Below the pieces are notes generated by a model. The model was given only the letters and a program-made list of their open reading frames with translations, made no database searches and had not been told where the DNA came from. DNA of 64,000 nucleotides from Limnohabitans sp. 2KL-1. GTDB taxonomy: Bacteria; Pseudomonadota; Gammaproteobacteria; Burkholderiales; Burkholderiaceae_C. The position numbers were made by a program, and so were the translations under genes. Location of the stretch: contig NZ_NESL01000001.1 in assembly GCF_003063435.1 (NCBI RefSeq), forward strand, positions 682,001 through 746,000. Direction: 5' to 3'. Of the stretch, positions 55,053 to 64,000 are shown in pieces. Position 1 is the first letter of the stretch; each line of letters opens with the position of its first letter.

Positions 55053-56054
55053 ATGTCCAAAGCCCCCACCAAAGCCTTCGCCAGCCAGGCCGATCTGGAT
55101 GAAAAAAAGATCACCTTCGAGCAATTGAGCCAGCACTGCTGGGCCTACACCGCCGAGGGTGATCCCAATTCCGGCGTGATCATCGGTGACCGTTTCATCA
55201 TGGTCAGTGACGCCACGGCCACGCCTGCCATGGCGCAAGACCTGATCCAGAAAATCCGCACCGTCAGCGACTTGCCCATCAAATATGTGCTGCTGACCCA
55301 TTACCACGCGGTGCGCGTGCTGGGCGCTTACGCCTACGCCGCCGAAGGCGCGACCGAGATCATTGCCAGCGAAGGCACGCTCGACCTGATCAAAGAGCGC
55401 GGCGCACAGGACATGAAAAGCGAGATGGAGCGTTTCCCGCGCCTGTTCCGTGGTGCTGACAGCGTGCCCGGCCTGACCTGGCCCACCATGGTGGTGGGTG
55501 GCGGCAATCCCACGAAGGGTGAAGTGCCCGGCAAGCTCAGCATCAACCTGGGTGGCGTGGTGGTGCAGATCTGGCATCCAGGCCCCGGCCACACCCGTGG
55601 CGACACGATTGCCTGGGTGGAAGAAGAAAAAGTGCTGTTCTCGGGCGACTTGGTCGAGTACGAGGCCGGTGTTTACACGGGCGACGCCCAACTCGAAGAG
55701 TGGCCCGCCACGCTGGAAGCGCTGCGTGATCTGAAGGCAGAGTTCATCGTGCCCGGTCGCGGTGAGGCCATGAAGGGCAACGACAACGTGAACAAGGCCC
55801 TCGATTACACACAGCGCTGGGTGACCACCTTGTTCCAGGCCGGTAAAGAAGCCGTGGCCGCCCAGATGGACCTGAAGGCCGCCATGGCCCACACCCGCAA
55901 GAGCATGGACCCGGTGTTTGGCCATGTGTTCATTTATGAACACTGCCTGCCGTTTGACGTGACCCGTGCCTACGACGAAGCCAGCGGCATCAAGAACCCC
56001 CGCATCTGGACTGCCGAGCGCGACATGGAGATGTGGAAGGCGCTGCAAAGCTGA
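55053..56054 (+). CDS. MBL-fold metallo-hydrolase-like protein with altered metal site
   Basis: This 333-residue protein has the beta-lactamase fold: HCWAYTAEGDPNSGVIIGD, then LTHYHAVRVLGAYAYA where HxHxDH is expected, GPGHTRGDTI (third His kept), LFSGDLVEYE (bridging Asp kept) and IVPGRGEAM where GHG is expected. Three metal ligands are therefore replaced (Asp, His and His). It may bind one metal or none. AGAGA precedes the ATG at 55053. It ends at an intrinsic terminator. Confidence 0.85.
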   Translation: MSKAPTKAFASQADLDEKKITFEQLSQHCWAYTAEGDPNSGVIIGDRFIMVSDATATPAMAQDLIQKIRTVSDLPIKYVLLTHYHAVRVLGAYAYAAEGATEIIASEGTLDLIKERGAQDMKSEMERFPRLFRGADSVPGLTWPTMVVGGGNPTKGEVPGKLSINLGGVVVQIWHPGPGHTRGDTIAWVEEEKVLFSGDLVEYEAGVYTGDAQLEEWPATLEALRDLKAEFIVPGRGEAMKGNDNVNKALDYTQRWVTTLFQAGKEAVAAQMDLKAAMAHTRKSMDPVFGHVFIYEHCLPFDVTRAYDEASGIKNPRIWTAERDMEMWKALQS

Positions 56055-56075
56055 AGCGCTTCCTTTTTCACACCC

Positions 56076-56107
56076 AAAACCCCGCTACCCAACTGGCGGG
56101 GTTTTTT
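56076..56107 (+). terminator. Intrinsic terminator after the MBL-fold gene
   Basis: AAAACCCCGC (56076-56085) pairs with GCGGGGTTTT (56096-56105) over a 10-nt loop, followed by T residues. The group II intron begins 6 bp beyond this T-run. Confidence 0.92.
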
Positions 56108-56112
56108 GTTGG

Positions 56113-57992
56113 GTGCGCCCAGCATGGGCGCACACCTGCGGGTGCAAGTCCCGCTGCGAGCTGGTCACAGTGAGCAAAGTGAAGCGCAACTGCGTGAGGG
56201 CGACCGAGCGTGGGAAGGAAGCGTGGAGCGTAAATCGTGAGCCGATGAACAAGAACCGCATAGAAGGCGTTGCCAAGCAGGGCGAGCAGGCCCATTACTG
56301 CAAAGCTCTTGTGACCAAGGCGAGGTGGCGTAAATGCGGCGGTTGTGCGATGAAGGTGTGCGACCCTTACCTGGGGAGATCTCGCCTTGTTTCTGAAAGG
56401 AAGACGGCATTGCCGGAGCGAGAAGTCAGCAAAGGTCGTAGTAGTTGGAGCCGGGGCCGCTGAGGCCACAAGGCAAGAGCGAAGGACCGAACGAGAGTGA
56501 GTGAGCGAGGACAAGGGGATGTCAAAGGCCATGCGTCAGATGTTGGGGCAACCCGGGCGGGCAAGCGTAGCAAGCGGTGAAGCCGTGAGCGATCTTGCCA
56601 GCGACGAAGCCTGCGACCCGCCTCTTGAACACCCGTGCACGGGGTCAGCAAAGCAGATGGCAGGCACAGGTGGCCTGTTGGAGGCGGCGCTGACGAGACA
56701 GAACCTGCAAACAGCGTGGAAGCGGGTCAAGGCCAACAAAGGCGCAGCCGGGGTGGATGGGCTCGATATCGAGCAAACTGCCCAACTGCTGCGCCAAAGC
56801 TGGCCAGACATTCGCCAAGCGCTGCTGGCAGGAAGCTACCGGCCCAGTCCGGTACGCAAGGTATTGATTCCCAAACCGGACGGCAGCCAGCGCGAGCTGG
56901 GCATCCCGACGGTGATAGATCGATTGATTCAGCAAGCCCTCTTGCAAGTGCTGCAACCGCTGATCGACCCCACCTTCAGCGAGCACAGCCACGGGTTTCG
57001 ACCGGGCAGGCGTGCGCACGATGCGGTCAAGGCCGCACGGGCATACGTCCAATCGGGCAAGCGCGTGGTGGTGGACGTGGACCTGGCCAAGTTCTTTGAC
57101 CGGGTCAACCACGACATCCTGATCGACAGGCTCAAAAGGCGCATCGATGACGCTGGCGTGATCCGGCTGATTCGGGCGTATCTGAACGCCGGGATCATGG
57201 ATGGTGGGGTGGTGGTCGATCGCCATCTGGGCACGCCGCAAGGCGGGCCACTCAGTCCGCTGCTGGCCAACGTGCTGCTGGACGAAGTGGACAAGGCGTT
57301 GGAGGCGAGGGGCTACAGCTTCGCGCGCTACGCTGACGACTGCAACGTCTACGTGGGCAGCAGACGAGCTGGCGAGCGGGTGATGGCCTACCTCAGGAAG
57401 CTGTACACGGGCTTGAAGCTTCAGATCAACGAAGCCAAGAGTGCGGTGGCAAGTGCCTTCGGGCGCAAGTTCCTGGGCTACGCGCTGTGGGTGGCCAAGG
57501 GCCGGGAAGTCAAATGCAAGGTGGCCGAAAAGCCGCTGGACAACTTCAAGGCTCGCATCCGGCAACTCACACGCCGCTCGGGTGGGCGCAGCATGGCGCA
57601 AGTGGTGGAAAAGCTGAGGCCCTACCTGCTGGGCTGGAAGGCCTACTTCGGGATGGCGCAAACGCCCAAGGTCTGGCGAGGGCTGGACGAGTGGTTGCGT
57701 CATCGGCTGAGAGCGATCCAGCTCAGGCACTGGAAGAGGCCGAAGGCGATCTATAGGGAGTTGAAGGCGCTGGGGGCCTCGGAAGATGTAGCGAACCAAG
57801 TGGCGGGTAACTGCCACAGGTGGTGGCGCAACAGTGACGGGGCCATCAAGCGAGTGCTGACCATTGCGTACTTTGATCGGCTGGGGGTGCCAAGGCTGTC
57901 CTGACCTCAAGCGCTCGAACCGCCCGGTGCGGACCCGCATGCCGGGTGGTGTGGCAGGGGTGCCTCCCATCAGGGAGGCCCCCTATGCCGAT
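56113..57992 (+). mobile_element. Group II intron (class C-like), complete
   Basis: The 5' end is GTGCGCCC, forming a perfect hairpin with GGGCGCAC (56113-56133), followed by GGGTGCAAGTCCCGC typical of domain I. Domain V lies at 57919-57950 (stem ACC-GCCCGG-TGCG, tetraloop GACC, CGCA...CCGGG-TGGT), and domain VI at 57953-57989 with a likely branch A near 57985. The 3' end is near GAT at 57990-57992. It encodes a maturase/reverse transcriptase without an endonuclease domain. Insertion directly after an intrinsic terminator is the known target preference of class C introns. Confidence 0.85.
56519..57904 (+). CDS. Group II intron reverse transcriptase/maturase
   Basis: This ~461-residue intron-encoded protein has an RT domain with LLAGSYRPSPVRKVLIPKPDGSQRELGIPTVIDRLIQQAL, HGFRPGRRAHDAV, DVDLAKFFDRVNHDIL, GTPQGGPLSPLLANVLLDEVD and the catalytic FARYADDC. 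The maturase X domain follows, with LRPYLLGWKAYFGMA and a final YFDRLGVPRL. No HNH endonuclease domain is seen after it. The frame is intact, so the element could still be active. The ATG at 56519 has AGGA upstream; a GTG at 56501 is the alternative. Confidence 0.95.
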   Translation: MSKAMRQMLGQPGRASVASGEAVSDLASDEACDPPLEHPCTGSAKQMAGTGGLLEAALTRQNLQTAWKRVKANKGAAGVDGLDIEQTAQLLRQSWPDIRQALLAGSYRPSPVRKVLIPKPDGSQRELGIPTVIDRLIQQALLQVLQPLIDPTFSEHSHGFRPGRRAHDAVKAARAYVQSGKRVVVDVDLAKFFDRVNHDILIDRLKRRIDDAGVIRLIRAYLNAGIMDGGVVVDRHLGTPQGGPLSPLLANVLLDEVDKALEARGYSFARYADDCNVYVGSRRAGERVMAYLRKLYTGLKLQINEAKSAVASAFGRKFLGYALWVAKGREVKCKVAEKPLDNFKARIRQLTRRSGGRSMAQVVEKLRPYLLGWKAYFGMAQTPKVWRGLDEWLRHRLRAIQLRHWKRPKAIYRELKALGASEDVANQVAGNCHRWWRNSDGAIKRVLTIAYFDRLGVPRLS

Positions 57993-58037
57993 GGTCTGGC
58001 GCATCACAGCGTGCGTCAGCGCACCGTCTTTGCCCAA

Positions 58038-58074
58038 GCCCTTGATCGCTATCAGCTTCATAGATAAAACTCAA
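58038..58074 (+). promoter_or_regulatory. Possible OxyR site upstream of katG
   Basis: CTAT-N7-ATAG (58049-58063) matches the central half of the OxyR consensus ATAG-N7-CTAT-N7-ATAG-N7-CTAT. The outer quarter-sites do not match well. It lies about 75-90 bp upstream of katG, where OxyR activation would be expected. Confidence 0.45.
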
Positions 58075-58104
58075 CCCGGAACAACCCCGAACTCCCTACA
58101 CTGA

Positions 58105-60312
<2,208 letters not shown>

Positions 60313-60442
60313 ATGACGAATCCGCGCAGGAGCCAGGGCCGCCTGTTTTGACACGCTTTGGGTGAATGGGCAGGCGTATTTCGCGACCGTCTTGGCCCGG
60401 CGTTGCAGCGGTGTGCGTGCACGCCGGGTGAGCAGTGGGGGG

Positions 60443-61147
60443 TCAAAGCTGCAGTAACGAGGCCAGCGGGATGTCTGTAGGGGCTTCGTAGTCGGCCACC
60501 AACCAGGCCCGCTCGGTTTGCTCGGCGGCATCGGTCAGCACGTCTTTGATCACGCAGATGGAGGCGTGGTCCAGCGAAACAAACGGCTGATCGAGCAGGG
60601 TAACGGTCGCGCCCGAGGCCAGGGCGGTGACCAGACCAACTTTGCGGCGGCTGCCGGTGGACAGCATGTTCAGACGTTTGTGCAGGTGGGGGGCCATGTG
60701 CAAGGCTTCCACCAGGGCCTGTTGAATGTCTTCGCACCACAATGGCAGGGTTTGCTGCCAGGTGGACCAGCATTGGAGCGGGGTGTCTTCGTCGTGCAAG
60801 GGCAGGCGCAAATCGGCCCAGAATACCGATGCCTGATGCGGCTGTCCCATGGGCCAAGGTTGACCCCGCAAACGCATGTGCCCCGCTGTGGCAGGCAAGT
60901 CACCAGCCAGCAGGCGCAGCAGGCTGGTTTTGCCAGTGCCTTCGTCGCCGGTCAATGCGGACACGCCTGCGGGCAGTTGCAGGGTGATGTCGCGCAACAA
61001 GTCCTGGCCCCCGGGCCCGCCACTCAGCGCCCAAGCTTCCAGAACGGGCGGGTGGTCTTGGTTTGTGGGGAGGATGGTCTGTTGCAACATGTCCGGCATG
61101 CTAGCAGCTGCCCGTGGTTTGCCAGGGGACATGGCTGGCTTGTGCAT
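60443..61147 (-). CDS. Stand-alone ABC-type ATPase with modified Walker B
   Basis: This up to 234-residue ATP-binding protein has Walker A GDEGTGKTS, a degenerate signature LSTGSRRK and Walker B VTLLDQPFVSLD. The usual catalytic Glu after Walker B Asp is replaced by Gln, which would slow or stop hydrolysis. No permease gene is adjacent. Size recalls CcmA-like subunits, but no cytochrome-maturation genes are near. Several starts are possible (61147, 61132, 61090); none has a clear Shine-Dalgarno. Confidence 0.7.
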   Translation of the reverse strand: MHKPAMSPGKPRAAASMPDMLQQTILPTNQDHPPVLEAWALSGGPGGQDLLRDITLQLPAGVSALTGDEGTGKTSLLRLLAGDLPATAGHMRLRGQPWPMGQPHQASVFWADLRLPLHDEDTPLQCWSTWQQTLPLWCEDIQQALVEALHMAPHLHKRLNMLSTGSRRKVGLVTALASGATVTLLDQPFVSLDHASICVIKDVLTDAAEQTERAWLVADYEAPTDIPLASLLQL

Positions 61148-61149
61148 TT

Positions 61150-61249
61150 GGCAATATCTTTTACAGATTGAAACAAATTATTTTTATTGATTTAAATTAA
61201 AAAATATAATTCTTTTTAACTCAATCAATGAATAACGGGAAACTCAATC
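61150..61249 (+). promoter_or_regulatory. AT-rich divergent promoter region
   Basis: About 100 bp are strongly AT-rich, unlike the rest of the window, with TTGAAA (61168-61173), TTTAAA (61191-61196) and TATAAT (61205-61210). They can serve the gene at 61250 and possibly the divergent ATPase gene. Confidence 0.6.
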
Positions 61250-61801
61250 ATGCGCACATTCAAAGGGTTTGGCGACTTTGACATGGCCAAAACAAGTCCG
61301 AGCAACAGGTGCTGGGCGGCGGCGCTTGCTTTGAGTGCGCTGCTGGGGTGGGGACCGGCGTTGGCGCTGCAGGCGCCTCAAGGTTCGGTGGTGTTGCAAG
61401 TGTCCGGCTTGATGGATGTGCGCAACCAGGGCACGGTGGCTGCACTGGACATGGCAACCTTGAAGGCGCTGCCTCAACAAAGTTTCACCACACGAACCCC
61501 TTGGGATCAAAAGCCGGTCGCGTTTTCAGGGCCGTTGCTCAGGGATGTGCTGAAGTTGGTCAAGGCCCGAGGACAGCAGATCAAGGCCGTGGCATTGAAT
61601 GATTACCGGGTCAAGCTGCCCGTCTCGGATGCGGAACAGCACGAATTGATCGTGGCCTTGACGATGGATGGTCAGTCCATTCCGGTTCGCACCAAAGGCC
61701 CGTTGTTCATCATTTACAACTTTGACGGCAAAAAAGAGTTGCAGCACAAGACTTATTACGAACGCTCTGTCTGGCAACTCAAGGCCATTGAGGTGGAGTG
61801 A
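61250..61801 (+). CDS. Sulfite-oxidase-fold (molybdopterin-binding-like) periplasmic protein without ligand Cys
   Basis: This 183-residue protein has a signal peptide of about 40 residues (cleavage near LALQA) and a compact domain whose order ([73 protein letters not shown]) matches small molybdopterin-oxidoreductase-like proteins. The Mo-binding Cys of active enzymes is absent; the only Cys is in the signal peptide. It overlaps the next gene, a hybrid histidine kinase, so it is probably an accessory sensor. Confidence 0.75.
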   Translation: MRTFKGFGDFDMAKTSPSNRCWAAALALSALLGWGPALALQAPQGSVVLQVSGLMDVRNQGTVAALDMATLKALPQQSFTTRTPWDQKPVAFSGPLLRDVLKLVKARGQQIKAVALNDYRVKLPVSDAEQHELIVALTMDGQSIPVRTKGPLFIIYNFDGKKELQHKTYYERSVWQLKAIEVE

Positions 61802-63699
61802 TTCCGATGCCCGCCACTGAGTCAGATCCCCAAGCGCGCGCCGGTTGGGCGCCGTCCCGATTTTTTTGGGGTCTGGCGCTGATCGCGGGCCTGGTGATCC
61901 TCGCTCTGGTGGTTGCCACCACCGTCCAATGGCGACAAGCCCAGGCCTTGGAGGCTGCAGCCCGTTTGCAGGAAGACTCCCTGACGGCCATGACGACGCA
62001 TCTGGAGCGCGAGCTTTGGCGTTTTGATGCGGTCATGTCCCGTGTGGACGGCCATCCTGCGGATCTGGCACAAGAGCGTGCATTGCGTTTCGACATTTTG
62101 CTAAGCCGGGTTGATTTGCTGCTGAACAGCCCGAGTTTGGTGAGGGTGCACCACCGTGAGGAGTACACGTCTTTGGCACCGCACCTGCTCAGCTGGGTGT
62201 CCAGATCAACGCCTTTGGTCGATCAGGGCGACTGGGCATCCACCGCTTGGCCGCTCTTGCTGAAGGAGTTGCAGCAGATGGCACCCGATGTGCAGGCCTT
62301 GAATTCGGCGTCTGACATGGTCATGGGCCAATGGGTGCAGAACCAGGTGCTGACGGTGCGCACCCAAAGCCAGTGGATTTTTTGGCTGACGCTGGCCCAG
62401 ATTGTGGGGTTGATGGTGGGGGCCGCGGGTTTGTATGTGCATGATCGCAGGCAGGCGCAAGCCCAAAGGGCGCAGGCATTGCTGCACGCCGAGCTGCGAG
62501 AGGCCAAGGAACAGGCAGAAAGCGCCAACCTGGGTAAAAGCCGGTTTCTGGCCAACATGAGCCACGAATTGCGCACGCCCTTCAATGGCATCTTGGGCAT
62601 GCTGGGGTTGCTCGAAAAATCCACCCTCAACGCGCAGCAGTCGGACCTGGTTCAGACCGCCAAGGGCAGCGCAGCGCATTTGCTGCATGTGCTCAACGAT
62701 GTGCTGGAAGTGGCCGCACTGGAGGCAGGAAAAATCCAGATCCGATCCGAACCGGTCGACATGCAGGTTTTTTTGCGCGAAGTGCTCAGTTTCATGGCGG
62801 TGAAGGCCACCCAAAAAGGCCTGCAAATGCATTTGACGGGGGATGTGTGGCCGCCCGGCCGGGTGAGGGTGGACCCGCTGCGGTTGCGGCAAATCCTGTT
62901 CAATGTACTGGACAACGCGGTCAAATACACCGAGCAGGGGCAGATCGAGCTGTGCGTCAGATGTGCGGTTCAGGGCGAGGCGGTGCATTGGCAAATGGAC
63001 ATGACCGATACCGGTGTGGGCATGTCCGAGGCGACCCAGAAAGGTTTGTTTGGACGATTTCATTGGGGCGATGCTTCGTTGACCCGCAAGCAATCGGGTT
63101 CGGGCTTGGGGCTGGAAATTTCAAGATCGCTGGCGCGCCTCATGGGGGGCGATCTGACGGCGCGCAGCACACAGGGGCAGGGCTCTGTGTTCAGTCTGAA
63201 CCTGATCACGCCGCTGGCATCACTGCCCTCGGAGGCTGCCGTGTCGCAGGCGACGCCGGTGCCCGCGGTGCCGGTGCCGACCGAGTCAACGGCAGCATCC
63301 CATGCAGTCGGTGCAACAGGGCCTGACGAGGCGTTGCATGTGCTGGTGGCCGAGGACCATCCGGTCAACCGCAAAGTGGTGGGACTGCTGTTGCAGAGCA
63401 TGGGCCACCAAGTGAGCTTCGCCGAAAACGGGCAGCAGGCACTGGAGTTGGCCAGTCAAACCGATTTTGACCTGGTGTTGATGGACATCCACATGCCGGT
63501 GATGGACGGTCTGACCAGTGCGCGTCAGATTCGGGCCTTGCCTTGCGCGCGCGGCAAGGTGCCCATCGTGGCCTTGACGGCCGATGTCATGAACGATGCC
63601 GTGCAGCAGACCATGGCCGCGGGCATGAATGCGTTCCTGTCCAAGCCGTTGCAAAAAAATCAGCTTCAGGCAGTGTTGCCCCGTCGGCATCGGGGTTGA
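61798..63699 (+). CDS. Hybrid sensor histidine kinase/response regulator
   Basis: This 633-residue inner-membrane sensor has transmembrane helices at about 25-45 and 200-220 with a periplasmic domain between them. A short coiled linker follows, then HisKA with the phospho-His in [18 protein letters not shown] and HATPase with [17 protein letters not shown] and SGLGLEIS. The C-terminal receiver domain has [12 protein letters not shown], the phospho-Asp in [13 protein letters not shown], and the Lys in FLSKPLQ. The GTG at 61798 overlaps the previous stop (GTGA); ATG 61807 is an alternative. No output DNA-binding domain. Confidence 0.95.
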   Translation: MIPMPATESDPQARAGWAPSRFFWGLALIAGLVILALVVATTVQWRQAQALEAAARLQEDSLTAMTTHLERELWRFDAVMSRVDGHPADLAQERALRFDILLSRVDLLLNSPSLVRVHHREEYTSLAPHLLSWVSRSTPLVDQGDWASTAWPLLLKELQQMAPDVQALNSASDMVMGQWVQNQVLTVRTQSQWIFWLTLAQIVGLMVGAAGLYVHDRRQAQAQRAQALLHAELREAKEQAESANLGKSRFLANMSHELRTPFNGILGMLGLLEKSTLNAQQSDLVQTAKGSAAHLLHVLNDVLEVAALEAGKIQIRSEPVDMQVFLREVLSFMAVKATQKGLQMHLTGDVWPPGRVRVDPLRLRQILFNVLDNAVKYTEQGQIELCVRCAVQGEAVHWQMDMTDTGVGMSEATQKGLFGRFHWGDASLTRKQSGSGLGLEISRSLARLMGGDLTARSTQGQGSVFSLNLITPLASLPSEAAVSQATPVPAVPVPTESTAASHAVGATGPDEALHVLVAEDHPVNRKVVGLLLQSMGHQVSFAENGQQALELASQTDFDLVLMDIHMPVMDGLTSARQIRALPCARGKVPIVALTADVMNDAVQQTMAAGMNAFLSKPLQKNQLQAVLPRRHRG

Positions 63700-63816
63700 G
63701 GTGCTGAGACCCTGAGGACGTGGGTCATTGACGGGTTTGATCTGGCATAAAGCACCCACAAAGGGGCTGACTACAATGAATCGGTCTTGAGTCCCTACCC
63801 GGAGCATCCCTTGCCC

Positions 63817-64000
63817 ATGCCCGCCTCCGCTGTTTACAAAATTCCGCAATCGGTGCTGGTGGTGATCTACACGCCCGCGCAGGATGTTTTGTTGATCCGG
63901 CGCGTTGATTCGGGTACTTGGCAGTCGGTGACGGGCAGCAAAGACCACCTGGATGAAAGCTGGGCCGAGACGGCCGCCCGTGAGGTGCAAGAGGAAACCG
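63817..64000 (+). CDS. nudB: Dihydroneopterin triphosphate diphosphatase NudB (5' part)
   Basis: The first ~61 residues are present; the gene runs off the window. The start reads MPASAVYKIPQSVLVVIYTPAQDVLLIRRV in short, then WQSVTGSKDHLDESWAETAAREVQEET, the Nudix box in the NudB form (G-S near the start, REVQEET). NudB removes pyrophosphate from dihydroneopterin triphosphate in folate synthesis. Confidence 0.88.
   Translation, partial: MPASAVYKIPQSVLVVIYTPAQDVLLIRRVDSGTWQSVTGSKDHLDESWAETAAREVQEET

Noticed and set aside
60313-60442. Terminator for katG
   Set aside because: No stem followed by a T-run was found in the gap between katG and the convergent ATPase gene.

Overview
The window is high-GC DNA from a betaproteobacterium of the order Burkholderiales, most likely family Comamonadaceae (a Limnohabitans/Rhodoferax/Curvibacter-type freshwater organism). 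This is inferred from gene content and order: pilMNOPQ-aroK, rplM-rpsI-erpA-anmK-M23 peptidase-tyrS, phoH-ybeY, ruvAB, an isolated infA, a PHA-granule family gene and a DUF2917 gene next to a LysR regulator. No tRNA or rRNA gene was recognised. Almost all of the window is chromosomal housekeeping or catabolic DNA. The only clear mobile element is a group II intron.

Layout. 1-5000: end of a HipA-family gene, lysA, lptM, cyaY and mrcA (PBP1A). 5190-9782: a compact type IV pilus/secretin operon (pilM, pilN, a fused pilO-pilP, a short pilQ) followed by aroK. 9924-14845: a TetR regulator with a fatty-acid/acyl-CoA set (acyl-CoA dehydrogenase, DUF2147 protein, enoyl-CoA hydratase, two hotdog thioesterases). 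14887-16725: an Atm1-type ABC exporter. 16904-20705: the paaABCDE phenylacetyl-CoA epoxidase operon on the minus strand, under a perfect 28-bp palindromic operator. 20846-28827: rlmJ, rplM-rpsI, erpA, anmK, a murein M23 peptidase, tyrS, a cation diffusion facilitator and dtd. 29007-34749: dbpA, ybeY, phoH and ruvA-ruvB with a mazEF toxin-antitoxin pair inserted between ruvA and ruvB.

34861-43799: a phosphatase, a lipoprotein, ttcA, a pterin cluster (two folB paralogues and a folM-like reductase), a MidA-type methyltransferase, DUF2905, a small unknown gene, infA, trxC, a small membrane protein, cca and a GST. 43998-52587: an NDUFA9-type protein, two hydrolases, a molybdopterin oxidoreductase, a PHA-granule protein, a soluble lytic transglycosylase and 5-formyl-THF cyclo-ligase. 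52615-56054: LysR/DUF2917, then a TetR regulator with an MBL-fold protein. 56113-57992: a group II intron placed just after an intrinsic terminator and upstream of katG. 60443-63699: a stand-alone ABC-type ATPase, then a sulfite-oxidase-fold protein paired with a hybrid histidine kinase. 63817-end: start of nudB.

The most unusual structure is in the 400-bp gap between the convergent genes dbpA and ybeY. It holds two very long perfect hairpins with unrelated 24-25 bp stems. Their 28-nt loop is almost identical (27/28) and has the same orientation relative to the gene each one follows. Other points of interest are a family of dispersed palindromes with compensatory arm changes, the fused and shortened pilus genes, the mazEF insertion in ruvAB, an MBL-fold protein with three lost metal ligands, an ABC ATPase with Gln in place of the catalytic Glu, and a Mo-oxidoreductase-like protein with no cysteine in its mature part.
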